A stretch of DNA of 9,277 nt, taken from Bifidobacterium breve (GTDB taxonomy: Bacteria; Actinomycetota; Acidimicrobiia; Acidimicrobiales; Ilumatobacteraceae). The stretch's first letter is position 1, and every line of letters begins with the position of its first letter. Below, piece after piece: positions 1 through 6,560 of this stretch. The stretch spans positions 1-9,277 of the forward strand of contig CAMBWL010000031.1 of NCBI GenBank assembly GCA_945871625.1. Reading direction: 5' to 3'. Under the pieces are notes generated by a model. It saw only the letters and a list, made by a program, of their open reading frames with translations, did no database searches and was not told where the DNA came from. The translations under genes and the position numbers were made by a program.

Positions 1-595
1 TGGCACTCTCTCGGCGAAGATCAGGGTCGATTCCGCCCTGCACGATGCCAAACAAACTTTGGTCGTCACGAGTATGCGTTGCCTTTGCACGCTTGGCCCA
101 ACTTGATGTTCGTCTCAGCGCCAGTTTGATTACATCATCGGTCGAAGGCAATGCCGCACAAACATCTAACACCATTTGAATATCTGCACCGATTAGTTGT
201 TGAGTCTTGACAGCCGACTCCGGCGTGAATCGATGCAACGAACCGTCATAGGTCGAGCGAAATGAAACACCGTGATCGTCAACATCTGGATTCAACGAAA
301 AAACTTGAAACCCACCAGAATCCGTAAGAGTCAAACCCTTCCATCCCGAAAATGCGCCGAGTCCCCCAAGGTCAGCGACGACTTGCGCACCGGGTCGCAA
401 CATCAAGTGATATGTATTGCCCAACACAATTCGTGCACCCAGTTGTTCATAGTCTTCGGCGCTCAAATGTCGAATCGCACCCCTGGTGCCGACCGGCATG
501 AAGCACGGAGTCTCGTAGTCTCCACGGGCAGTAGTGGCCACACCTGCTCGCGCAGACTGGTCGCGTGCAATTTCGCGAAATTTAACGGCAAACAT
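1..595 (-). CDS. tgt: Queuine/preQ1 tRNA-ribosyltransferase (Tgt), 5' part; runs off the left edge
   Basis: Tgt exchanges guanine-34 in the anticodon of GUN tRNAs (Asp, Asn, His, Tyr) for preQ1, in the cytoplasm; QueA, encoded just upstream, acts next. The first 198 residues are present; the C-terminal zinc-binding part lies outside the window. Visible family marks are the TDSGGFQVFS loop (residues 91-100) with Asp92 as the expected active-site aspartate, Asp144 and Cys146 in LDVC (base recognition region), and GIVQGG (183-188). Most bacterial enzymes I know have DEC where this has DVC; the Asp and Cys are kept. The ATG at 593-595 is firmly chosen because an in-frame TAA directly precedes it. 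No strong Shine-Dalgarno is present, only a weak GGTG about 7 nt upstream. It follows queA after 44 bases, in the usual queA-tgt order; yajC-secDF often comes next in bacteria but cannot be seen here. Confidence 0.96.
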   Translation of the reverse strand, partial: MFAVKFREIARDQSARAGVATTARGDYETPCFMPVGTRGAIRHLSAEDYEQLGARIVLGNTYHLMLRPGAQVVADLGGLGAFSGWKGLTLTDSGGFQVFSLNPDVDDHGVSFRSTYDGSLHRFTPESAVKTQQLIGADIQMVLDVCAALPSTDDVIKLALRRTSSWAKRAKATHTRDDQSLFGIVQGGIDPDLRRESA

Positions 596-606
596 TTAAT
601 TACACC

Positions 607-625
607 GTACCGAGATCTTGGTTAC
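607..625. repeat. Imperfect palindrome in the queA-tgt gap
   Basis: The 44-base gap holds ACCgAGATCTtGGT (609-622), a 14-bp dyad with 12 of 14 positions symmetrical, flanked by GTA (607-609) and TAC (623-625) that pair if one base is bulged. In the transcript it could form a 5-bp stem with an 8-nt loop. There is no following U-tract, so it does not look like an intrinsic terminator. It could be an operator or a small hairpin before the tgt ribosome-binding region; the sequence does not decide, and chance is possible. Confidence 0.3.
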
Positions 626-639
626 AAATCCGGCGTGCC

Positions 640-1656
640 CTACAGATGACGATCTAAAAGCATCGCGTCACCAAATGAGAGCATCCGATAACGCTCGGCG
701 ATCGCCGTGGCGTAGATCTCTCGCCACCGTGGGCCGACGAACGCTTCGATCATCATCAACAGCGTGGTTCGTGGCATGTGAAAATTCGTCAACAACATAT
801 CTACGACTTTAAATTCATAGCCGCGCGAAATGAACATCTTTGTCCGACCCGTCAACAAGCCACTGGTTGCCGCCGACTCGAGAGCGCGAGTGGCTGTCGT
901 GCCGACAGCAATGACACGGTTTGCGTTCTTGCACTCGTCGAGCGTGTCTTGACTCACTCGGTAATGTTCGCTGTGCATCGGGTGATCTAGCGGGTTCGCC
1001 TCTGTGACTGGTGCGAAAGTATCTAAACCCACGGTCAATTCGACGCGCAACACTTTGACGCCAAGTTGTCCTAACTCATCAAGAAGCTTTGGCGTGAAAT
1101 GCAAACCTGCCGTCGGAGCGGCCGCCGAGGATGGTCTATTGGCATAAACCGTTTGATAGCGATCTGGCTGCTCGAGACGCTCGGTTATATATGGGGGCAA
1201 TGGCATCTCGCCGTATCGCAACAGCAATTCTTCAATTTCAGATTGAGTTTGACCTGAAAGTTCTACCTCAAATGTGTCGCCCGCGTCAGTGCGCGCGCCA
1301 ATGCGCACGATTTCAGAATTGTCGCTGGCGAAAAGTGTCTCGCCGAGTTTTAGCCGCTTGGCAGGTCGAACCAGCGCCTCCCATAAACACGGCGCGGTCT
1401 TGTTTTGCTCGAGCAACAATACTTCTGCCGAACCACCCGACTTTCGCCTCAGCCGCAGACGCGCTGGCATAACTTTTGTGTCGTTGACGACGATCACGTC
1501 ACCAGGCCGACAAAATTCGTGCAGATTTTTTATTTGCCGATGCAACGTGCCATTTGCACCTTGATCGACCAACAGTCGCGCTGCATCCCTCGGTTCAATG
1601 GGTGTTTGCGCGATTAGTTCGCTTGGTAAGTGGTAATCAAAGTCTTCGATGCGCAC
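640..1656 (-). CDS. queA: S-adenosylmethionine:tRNA ribosyltransferase-isomerase (QueA)
   Basis: QueA moves the ribosyl part of SAM onto preQ1-modified tRNA to give epoxyqueuosine, the step after Tgt. The 338 residues match the usual family length of about 340-355. The N terminus (MRIEDFDYHLPSELIAQTP) is the standard QueA opening. Other recognisable blocks are PARLRLRRKSGG near residue 65, GLHFT near 185, GTTATRALES near 250, and the C-terminal signature GYEFKVVDMLLTNFHMPRTT near 280-300. The start is GTG at 1654-1656; the next family-conserved residues begin at once, so no later start fits. It begins 12 bases after the ruvB stop with no clear Shine-Dalgarno, so reinitiation or coupling from ruvB is likely. 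A TAAGAT hexamer formed partly by the ruvB stop codon lies 9 nt upstream, perhaps by chance. The enzyme is soluble and cytoplasmic. Confidence 0.97.
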   Translation of the reverse strand: MRIEDFDYHLPSELIAQTPIEPRDAARLLVDQGANGTLHRQIKNLHEFCRPGDVIVVNDTKVMPARLRLRRKSGGSAEVLLLEQNKTAPCLWEALVRPAKRLKLGETLFASDNSEIVRIGARTDAGDTFEVELSGQTQSEIEELLLRYGEMPLPPYITERLEQPDRYQTVYANRPSSAAAPTAGLHFTPKLLDELGQLGVKVLRVELTVGLDTFAPVTEANPLDHPMHSEHYRVSQDTLDECKNANRVIAVGTTATRALESAATSGLLTGRTKMFISRGYEFKVVDMLLTNFHMPRTTLLMMIEAFVGPRWREIYATAIAERYRMLSFGDAMLLDRHL

Positions 1657-1668
1657 GAGACACTGATC

Positions 1669-2688
1669 TTAAAATAATTCAGGAGCCGTTTCGGGCGGCG
1701 TTTGCCCGAGATGCTGCCATGCCAATGGCATCGCCACCCTGCCGCGCGGCGTGCGCACCAACAAACCCTGCTGAATCAAAAAAGGCTCGTAAACGTCTTC
1801 GATCGTCTCGGTCTGCTCGCTGACAGAAATGGCCAACGTCGAGAGCCCGACTGGCCCACCGGCAAATTGGCGACACAGGGCAGACAAGATCGCTCGGTCA
1901 ACTTTGTCTAAACCTAATTCGTCAACACCGAAAACTTCGAGTGCTCGGCGTGCGCTGGCTTGCGTGACCTGACCATCACCACGAACCTCGGCGTGATCGC
2001 GAACTCGACGCAATAACCGGTTGGCAATTCTTGGGGTGCCGCGTGAACGTCCGGCGATTTCATGTGAACCACCCTTGTCGATTGGCACTTTCAATATTCG
2101 AGCCGTCCGCAAAACGATTTTTTCGAGTTCATCCACTTCATAAAAGTCGAGTCTGGCAACGAGTCCGAATCGATCTCGTAACGGGCCGGTGATCATGCCC
2201 GTGCGAGTGGTTGCCCCAATCAGGGTGAATCTGGGCAACGTCAAACGAATCGAAGACGCCGAAGGCCCCTTGCCGACGACGATGTCAATTTGAAAGTCTT
2301 CCATCGCCGGATACAAAATTTCTTCGACCTGCCTGGACAGGCGATGAATCTCGTCGATGAACAACACATCGTTGGTGTCTAGTTTGGTCAAAATCGCCGC
2401 CAAATCACCAGCGCGTTCGAGGGCGGGACCAGAGGTAATGTGAATTTTTGCCGACATCTCGCTGGCCACAATGCCGGCCATCGTCGTCTTGCCCAAGCCG
2501 GGTGGACCAGCCAACAAAATATGATCCGCCGATTGCTCTCGCTTGCGTGCGGCTTCTAAAACTATGCCGAGATGCTCTTTCAATTCGCGTTGTCCGACAA
2601 AATCAGCGAGCGACTTGGGACGCAAACCAATATCGTCGAGATCCGTGGGGTCTGTAGTAATCGCAGGGTCGGTAAATTCTTCACGCAC
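1669..2688 (-). CDS. ruvB: Holliday junction branch migration ATPase RuvB
   Basis: RuvB is the AAA+ motor that, as hexamers with RuvA, drives branch migration of Holliday junctions in recombinational repair. In its 339 residues one sees Walker A GPPGLGKT (61-68), Walker B with DEIH (112-115), GATTRTG (158-164), the arginine-finger region LRDRFG (Arg173), the sensor-2 stretch GTPRIANRLLRR around 216-228, and a C-terminal winged-helix DNA-binding domain ending in GRVAMPLAWQHLG. Length and all catalytic motifs are normal. The GTG start (2686-2688) lies inside the last codons of ruvA, giving an 8-base overlap (2681-2688) typical of translational coupling. A G-rich run (GGGGG) 6-11 nt upstream, within ruvA, may act as a Shine-Dalgarno. 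It belongs to the ruvC-ruvA-ruvB block and is probably co-regulated with it. Confidence 0.98.
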   Translation of the reverse strand: MREEFTDPAITTDPTDLDDIGLRPKSLADFVGQRELKEHLGIVLEAARKREQSADHILLAGPPGLGKTTMAGIVASEMSAKIHITSGPALERAGDLAAILTKLDTNDVLFIDEIHRLSRQVEEILYPAMEDFQIDIVVGKGPSASSIRLTLPRFTLIGATTRTGMITGPLRDRFGLVARLDFYEVDELEKIVLRTARILKVPIDKGGSHEIAGRSRGTPRIANRLLRRVRDHAEVRGDGQVTQASARRALEVFGVDELGLDKVDRAILSALCRQFAGGPVGLSTLAISVSEQTETIEDVYEPFLIQQGLLVRTPRGRVAMPLAWQHLGQTPPETAPELF

Positions 2689-3268
2689 GGCGTACCCCCA
2701 ACAGATTGAGCGCTTCGCGCAACATTACTTCTGAATCGTTGCTCACGCTCAACTCTCGTAATGCATCACGAATCTCTTCGGCCGAATAACCCAGGCCCGC
2801 AAGTGCGTCACGTACGTCACTAACACTTGACGAACCAACCAGATTGTTCGACGATTCGAGAATGTTCAGATTCAATCGATTCTTCAATTCGATCAACAGT
2901 CGCTCTGCAGTTTTTTTGCCGACACCCGAGACGAGCGTCAAAGCTGCAATGTCAGAACCGGCGACGATGTCAACCAGCGCACGGGGTGAATGTGTAGCCA
3001 AGACCGCCATCGCCATAGTTGGCCCAACCCCGTGGGTTGCAATGAGAACCTCAAAGCATCTTCTTTCGTCACGGTCCAAAAAACCATAAAGAGTTTGCGC
3101 ATCTTCACGAACATGGTGATGCACATAAACAAACGCTTTGGATGTTGGTTCAAGTTCACCCAGTGCGCGCGGAGTGACATGCACTAGATAGCCAAGACCA
3201 CTCACTTCGATCAGAACGGTGGAGTCACTTGTGCGCTCGAGCACCACCCCGCGCAATGATCCGATCAT
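2681..3268 (-). CDS. ruvA: Holliday junction-binding protein RuvA
   Basis: RuvA tetramers clamp four-way junctions and load RuvB rings on opposite arms. The 195-residue protein shows the three expected domains: an N-terminal OB-fold (MIGSLRGVVLERT onward, about 1-63), a middle domain with two helix-hairpin-helix motifs (ATHGVGPTMAMAVL near 77-90, and LVSGVGKKTAERLLIELK near 111-128), and a small flexible C-terminal domain (DVRDALAGLGYSAEEIRDAL) that contacts RuvB. Length is normal. Its ATG overlaps the ruvC stop as ATGA (3265-3268), a classic coupled junction, and its 3' end overlaps ruvB by 8 bases. The bases just before its start belong to the second copy of a 19-bp direct repeat in the ruvC tail. 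Confidence 0.97.
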   Translation of the reverse strand: MIGSLRGVVLERTSDSTVLIEVSGLGYLVHVTPRALGELEPTSKAFVYVHHHVREDAQTLYGFLDRDERRCFEVLIATHGVGPTMAMAVLATHSPRALVDIVAGSDIAALTLVSGVGKKTAERLLIELKNRLNLNILESSNNLVGSSSVSDVRDALAGLGYSAEEIRDALRELSVSNDSEVMLREALNLLGVRRA

Positions 3269-3795
3269 TTTTTGCCGCCAATGGACTGGGCGATTTTTGC
3301 CGCCAATGGACTAGAAGCAATATGACACAACGCAATCGCCGCAGCGTCGGCGGCATCTGCAGGTTTGGGAATTGAATTCAACTTAAGGCGTTGCTTGACC
3401 ATCTTTTGTACTTGAGCTTTATCGGCGTCACCCCACCCGGTTATCGCAAGTTTGACTTGATTCGGCGAATATTGCGCGACTTCGAGACCACGACGGGCTG
3501 CAGCACTCAACACAAGACCGCTGACTTGTCCGACGCTCATCGCCGTGCGCACATTGGCTTGAAAAAATATTCGCTCAACGGCGACCACGGATGGTTGATA
3601 CTCGTCGAGCAATGCGTCAATTTCGGTTGCTATCTCGGCCAGACGATTAGGTAGATCTTTCTCGGAGCTGGTGCGCAGCACCCCTAAAGCAGTCAGCGAA
3701 ACTTCGGTATTTCCAGACACTCGCAACACTGCGTAACCACACCTGGTCAAACCGGGGTCAATGCCAAGAACGCTGCTTGGATGCGGGGCGAACAT
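3265..3795 (-). CDS. ruvC: Crossover junction endodeoxyribonuclease RuvC
   Basis: RuvC resolves Holliday junctions by paired nicks, working with RuvAB. The 176 residues are close to the family norm. The RNase H-like fold shows all four acidic catalytic residues: Asp13 in LGIDPGLTRCGY, Glu74 in VAVERIFF, and Asp147 and Asp150 in ADAADAAAIALCH. The C-terminal tail (SPLAAK then SIGGKK) is encoded by a direct repeat read in two frames. The ATG at 3793-3795 is chosen because family similarity starts close behind it. It lies inside a LexA-like palindrome, has no Shine-Dalgarno, and follows a -10-like TAAGAT at the spacing expected for a leaderless transcript. It starts 24 bases after the peroxiredoxin gene and overlaps ruvA by 4 bases. 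Confidence 0.97.
   Translation of the reverse strand: MFAPHPSSVLGIDPGLTRCGYAVLRVSGNTEVSLTALGVLRTSSEKDLPNRLAEIATEIDALLDEYQPSVVAVERIFFQANVRTAMSVGQVSGLVLSAAARRGLEVAQYSPNQVKLAITGWGDADKAQVQKMVKQRLKLNSIPKPADAADAAAIALCHIASSPLAAKIAQSIGGKK
3269..3312. repeat. 19-bp direct repeat, 25-bp period, at the 3' end of ruvC
   Basis: Two perfect copies of a 19-bp unit (TTTTTGCCGCCAATGGACT on the plus strand) lie at 3269-3287 and 3294-3312, six bases apart. Because 25 is not a multiple of three, the same DNA is read in two ruvC frames, giving SPLAAK and then SIGGKK. The second copy in the direction of transcription runs directly into the ruvA start. It looks like a recent tandem duplication or slippage product. 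Confidence 0.9.
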
Positions 3796-3802
3796 ATGTT
3801 CA
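3789..3802. promoter_or_regulatory. Candidate LexA (SOS) box over the ruvC start codon
   Basis: The plus strand reads CGAACATATGTTCA. Its core GAACATATGTTC (3790-3801) is a perfect 12-bp palindrome of the form GAAC-N4-GTTC. Against the Gram-positive LexA consensus CGAACRNRYGTTYC it matches 13 of 14 positions; only the last base differs. ruvCAB is a known SOS target in various bacteria, so the site sits where one would be expected. It abuts the candidate -10 (3802-3807) and contains the ruvC ATG, so bound repressor would block initiation. LexA itself is not in the window; function is inferred. Confidence 0.72.
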
Positions 3803-3807
3803 TCTTA
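3802..3807 (-). promoter_or_regulatory. Candidate -10 element of a leaderless ruvC promoter
   Basis: The minus strand reads TAAGAT, fitting the actinobacterial TANNNT form, then six bases, then the ruvC ATG. That spacing would put the transcription start at or next to the A of the ATG, giving a leaderless mRNA, which agrees with the lack of any Shine-Dalgarno. I see no good -35 at 16-19 bp upstream, in the end of the peroxiredoxin gene. Confidence 0.45.
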
Positions 3808-3819
3808 GTATGTGCCTGT

Positions 3820-4281
3820 CTAGGCAGTGGCGACTGCCTCGATAAGTTCGCTGACAGGTCGAAAAGTCAAACCCAAAAGGGCCCGATGAGCATATTTAAT
3901 GACACCATCGGCATTGATTACGAAAACGCTTCGTCGTGGTAAACCCAGCAATCCAACTACCGAATAGAGGTTGGCCACCGTCTTGTCAGTATCCGAAAGT
4001 AACGGAAACCCGAACCCTTGCGCGGTGCTGAAATCCTCATGGCTGGCCATGTCTTGTGCGGATATCGCCAGGATCTGGGCGTTTACTTTTTTGAACTGTT
4101 GTAGCTCTTGGTTATAGGAACACAATTGCTTGGTGCACACCATGGTCGCGTCGCCCGGATAAAAAACCAAGACGACTGTCTGGCCACGAAATTGCGACAA
4201 TGAATAGTTCTGGTTGGATGTGCCAGGCAACGTGAAGTCAGGAGCAACATCCCCAACTTCGAGTGGTCGCGAAGATTCCAT
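3820..4281 (-). CDS. bcp: Peroxiredoxin, PrxQ/Bcp (AhpC/TSA) family
   Basis: This is a thiol peroxidase that reduces hydrogen peroxide and organic or lipid hydroperoxides, recycled by thioredoxin-like partners. The 153 residues form one thioredoxin-fold domain of typical Bcp length. The active-site motif PxxxTxxC is present as PGDATMVC (42-49), giving peroxidatic Cys49; Cys54, five residues later, is placed as the resolving cysteine of the intramolecular two-Cys PrxQ type. GLPRRSVFVIN near 114-124 carries the usual conserved arginine. There is no signal peptide, so it is cytoplasmic. The family's common TPGCT is TMVCT here, with the functional Thr and Cys kept. It starts 3 bases after the yebC stop (TAA-CTC-ATG) with AGGAAG about 11 nt upstream, a rather long spacing. 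Its place between yebC and ruvC, genes often adjacent in bacteria, is unusual. Confidence 0.93.
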   Translation of the reverse strand: MESSRPLEVGDVAPDFTLPGTSNQNYSLSQFRGQTVVLVFYPGDATMVCTKQLCSYNQELQQFKKVNAQILAISAQDMASHEDFSTAQGFGFPLLSDTDKTVANLYSVVGLLGLPRRSVFVINADGVIKYAHRALLGLTFRPVSELIEAVATA

Positions 4282-4284
4282 GAG

Positions 4285-5031
4285 TTAACCAACTTCCTGC
4301 ATCAGAGTTTCAGAAATATCAAAATTAGCATAGACATCTTGAACGTCGTCATTGTCGTCGAGTTCATGCATAATTTTCAAGATCGCTTTCGCTTCGGCGG
4401 GGTCGGTAACAGCAACAGTATTCGACGAGAGCATCGTTGTCGTCGCCGAACTCACGGAAATTTTCGCCGCCTCATACGCCGCTTTCAATTCGTAGACCTG
4501 ACTGGGTTCGCTGGTGATGTGCCACATTTCTTCGTCGGCAGTGATGTCGTCTAGTCCATGATCGAGACCGATTGTCATCAACTCTTCTTCGCTGGCTGAC
4601 TTTGCGACGAGAATCACGCCTTTGCGCGAAAACTGCCAACCGACCGAGCCGGGTGCGGCCATTGATCCACCTTGCTTTGAAAAAATTATTCGCACGTCGG
4701 CGGCTGTCCTGTTGCGATTGTCCGTGAGAATATCGATCAACATCGCCACACCACCTGGGGCATACGCTTCGTAAGTCACCGACTCGTAAACTTTGCCGTC
4801 GGTTTCTCCCATGCCCCGCTTAATTGCCCGATCAATCGCTTCGTTCGTCATTTGTGCCGCTTTTGCTTTTGACACCACCGTGCGCAGTGCGGCATTTATC
4901 GAAACATCTCCTCCGCCTTCTCGTGAAGCGACTTCTAGTAATCGAGAAAGTTTGGCAAAAGTTTTGCCACGAACTTTGTCAATCGCAGCTTTTTTGTGCT
5001 TGATAGTTGCCCATTTAGAGTGACCTGACAT
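4285..5031 (-). CDS. yebC: YebC/PmpR family protein (TACO1 homologue)
   Basis: YebC proteins were first described as DNA-binding transcriptional regulators (PmpR). Later work, and the mitochondrial homologue TACO1, point to a role on the ribosome in relieving stalled translation. The 248 residues match the family length. The opening MSGHSKWATIKHKKAA and the following DKVRGKTFAKL are the family signature; GGVAMLIDILTDNRNRT near 91-107 and FSKQGGSMAAPGSVGWQF near 116-133 are the conserved middle block; the acidic tail (HELDDNDDVQDVYANF) is also standard. The ATG at 5029-5031 is chosen from the universal MSGHSKW/MAGHSKW start and is backed by a very strong Shine-Dalgarno. It follows the pdxT stop by only 2 bases. 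A yebC-ruvCAB link is widespread in bacteria; here a peroxiredoxin gene separates them. Confidence 0.96.
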   Translation of the reverse strand: MSGHSKWATIKHKKAAIDKVRGKTFAKLSRLLEVASREGGGDVSINAALRTVVSKAKAAQMTNEAIDRAIKRGMGETDGKVYESVTYEAYAPGGVAMLIDILTDNRNRTAADVRIIFSKQGGSMAAPGSVGWQFSRKGVILVAKSASEEELMTIGLDHGLDDITADEEMWHITSEPSQVYELKAAYEAAKISVSSATTTMLSSNTVAVTDPAEAKAILKIMHELDDNDDVQDVYANFDISETLMQEVG

Positions 5032-5033
5032 CG

Positions 5034-5627
5034 CTAAATCTCCTTTACAAACATCTCATGAATGCGCTTATCTTCGGAGAGCTCCGGGTGAAACGCGGCA
5101 ACCAAGACATTTTTTTGCCTGGCCAAAACTACATCCGAGCCGAACTTCGCCAAGACCTCGACGTCCGGAGACAAGTTGAGGATTCGCGGCGCACGAATGA
5201 ACACGGCGTGAAACGCATCATTAAGTCGTTCGACTTGAATCTCGGCTTCGAAACTGTCGACTTGGCGACCATAGGCATTGCGTTGCACCTCGATGTCGAT
5301 CGCATTGAATGAAACTTGATCATCACGCCCATCGAAGATCGTCTTGGCCAGAAGAATCATCCCTGCACATGTGCCAAAAACTGGCATGCCTTCGTGAATC
5401 ACTTTTTTTATCGGCTCAAACAACTCTGATGACTCAAGCAACTGGGACATCGTCGTCGACTCGCCGCCGGGCATGATCAGCGCATCAACGACCGCCAAAT
5501 CTTGTGGGGTTCTGACCTCTTGTGTTGCAACGCCAAGTTCACTAAGCATTCGCTCGTGACTATTAAATGCACCTTGAAGCGCTAGAACTCCGACGACTTT
5601 TGTCGCACTATTTTGTGAAACTCGCAT
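5034..5627 (-). CDS. pdxT: Pyridoxal 5'-phosphate synthase glutaminase subunit PdxT
   Basis: PdxT hydrolyses glutamine and channels the ammonia to PdxS for PLP synthesis. It is a class I glutamine amidotransferase of 197 residues. Visible marks are GVLALQGAFNSHERML (13-28), PGGEST (53-58), the nucleophile Cys87 in FGTCAGM, and His180 and Glu182 in AAFHPEL, completing the triad. The start leaves about ten extra N-terminal residues compared with many homologues, but no other in-frame ATG or GTG lies between it and the GVLALQG block. The gene starts 21 bases after pdxS. GAGG lies 10 nt before the ATG but is directly followed by CCTC, making the palindrome GAGGCCTC, so the ribosome-binding site is not clean. 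Its last codons hold the Shine-Dalgarno of yebC. Confidence 0.97.
   Translation of the reverse strand: MRVSQNSATKVVGVLALQGAFNSHERMLSELGVATQEVRTPQDLAVVDALIMPGGESTTMSQLLESSELFEPIKKVIHEGMPVFGTCAGMILLAKTIFDGRDDQVSFNAIDIEVQRNAYGRQVDSFEAEIQVERLNDAFHAVFIRAPRILNLSPDVEVLAKFGSDVVLARQKNVLVAAFHPELSEDKRIHEMFVKEI
5040..5046 (-). promoter_or_regulatory. Strong Shine-Dalgarno for yebC inside the pdxT 3' end
   Basis: The minus strand reads AAAGGAG, then eight bases (ATTTAGCG), then the yebC ATG. This near-ideal ribosome-binding site is built from the last pdxT codons (GTA AAG GAG ATT TAG). It settles the yebC start and suggests high, partly pdxT-independent translation. Confidence 0.85.
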
Positions 5628-5648
5628 AACCCGGAGGCCTCGAATCGC

Positions 5649-6557
5649 TCACCAGCCACGCTCTGCATAACGTTGTTCGATTTTGTCCATGCCGATTCCG
5701 GTCATTGGCACGCCAAGATTTCGACTCACCTTGGCGATGATATCGGGATCTCGAAAGTGAGTTGTCGCTTCGACGATCGCCTTGGCTCGCGGCGCGGGAT
5801 CATCGCTCTTGAAAATGCCCGAGCCGACGAAAACTGCCTGTGCCCCAAGTTGCATTGCCAACGCCGCGTCGCTTGGTGTGGCGATACCGCCAGCACAAAA
5901 CAACGGCACTTGCAACCATCCTGTTTCGGCTATCTCTTGCACCAATGGCAACGGCGCCTGCAGTCGCTTGGCCCATTCAAAAAGTTCTGCCGAGTCGGCT
6001 TGTGTAATTTTTCGAATGTCACCGATGATCGAACGAAGATGGCGCACCGCTTCAACAATGTTGCCGGTTCCGGCTTCGCCCTTAGAACGAATCAAAGCCG
6101 CGCCCTCACTAATGCGACGCAATGCCTCGCCAAGATTTGTCGCGCCGCAGACGAACGGTGCGGTGAACTTCAACTTGTCAATGTGGTGAGCTTCATCTGC
6201 TGGTGTCAAAACTTCACTCTCATCAATAAAGTCGACGCCGAGCGATTCAAGAACTTGTGCTTCAACAAAATGACCGATTCGCGCTTTGGCCATAACTGGT
6301 ATTGAACAAACGGCCTGAATGCCGGTGATCATCTCTGGGTCACTCATTCGCGCCACGCCACCGTCTCGACGAATGTCTGCCGGCACTCGCTCAAGAGCCA
6401 TCACTGCACACGCACCCGCGTCTTCGGCGATCTTGGCCTGCTCGGGATTAACCACGTCCATGATCACGCCGCCCTTGAGCATTTCTGCAAGACCACGTTT
6501 GACGAGCATCGACCCGGTGGCCGACTTGCCTGGGTTTTCAGTTTCGCGTTTTGCCAT
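5649..6557 (-). CDS. pdxS: Pyridoxal 5'-phosphate synthase lyase subunit PdxS
   Basis: PdxS is a (beta/alpha)8 barrel that condenses ribose 5-phosphate, glyceraldehyde 3-phosphate and PdxT-derived ammonia into PLP, the DXP-independent vitamin B6 route; it forms dodecamers decorated by PdxT. With the ATG at 6555-6557 it has 302 residues. By comparison with the Bacillus enzyme the key residues are present: Asp34 (KGGVIMDV), Lys91 (VMAKARIGH) and Lys159 (RSKGEAGTGN), plus GSGIFKS and the C-terminal ERGW. A TTG at 6570-6572 would add five residues, but it overlaps the Shine-Dalgarno GAAGGG (6565-6570), which lies 7 nt before the ATG, so the ATG is preferred. The gene is paired with pdxT, and its 55-base leader, the largest internal gap here, can form an RNA structure that masks the Shine-Dalgarno. 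Confidence 0.97.
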   Translation of the reverse strand: MAKRETENPGKSATGSMLVKRGLAEMLKGGVIMDVVNPEQAKIAEDAGACAVMALERVPADIRRDGGVARMSDPEMITGIQAVCSIPVMAKARIGHFVEAQVLESLGVDFIDESEVLTPADEAHHIDKLKFTAPFVCGATNLGEALRRISEGAALIRSKGEAGTGNIVEAVRHLRSIIGDIRKITQADSAELFEWAKRLQAPLPLVQEIAETGWLQVPLFCAGGIATPSDAALAMQLGAQAVFVGSGIFKSDDPAPRAKAIVEATTHFRDPDIIAKVSRNLGVPMTGIGMDKIEQRYAERGW

Positions 6558-6560
6558 GAG

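Noticed and set aside
272..649. A 125-codon plus-strand open frame near the left edge
   Set aside because: It is antisense to tgt and the end of queA; the minus-strand reading gives clear Tgt motifs.
5673..6305. A 210-codon open frame on the plus strand opposite pdxS
   Set aside because: It lies fully antisense to an unmistakable PdxS, has no recognisable domain and an odd Cys/Trp-rich composition; such long antisense frames arise from the codon use of the real gene.
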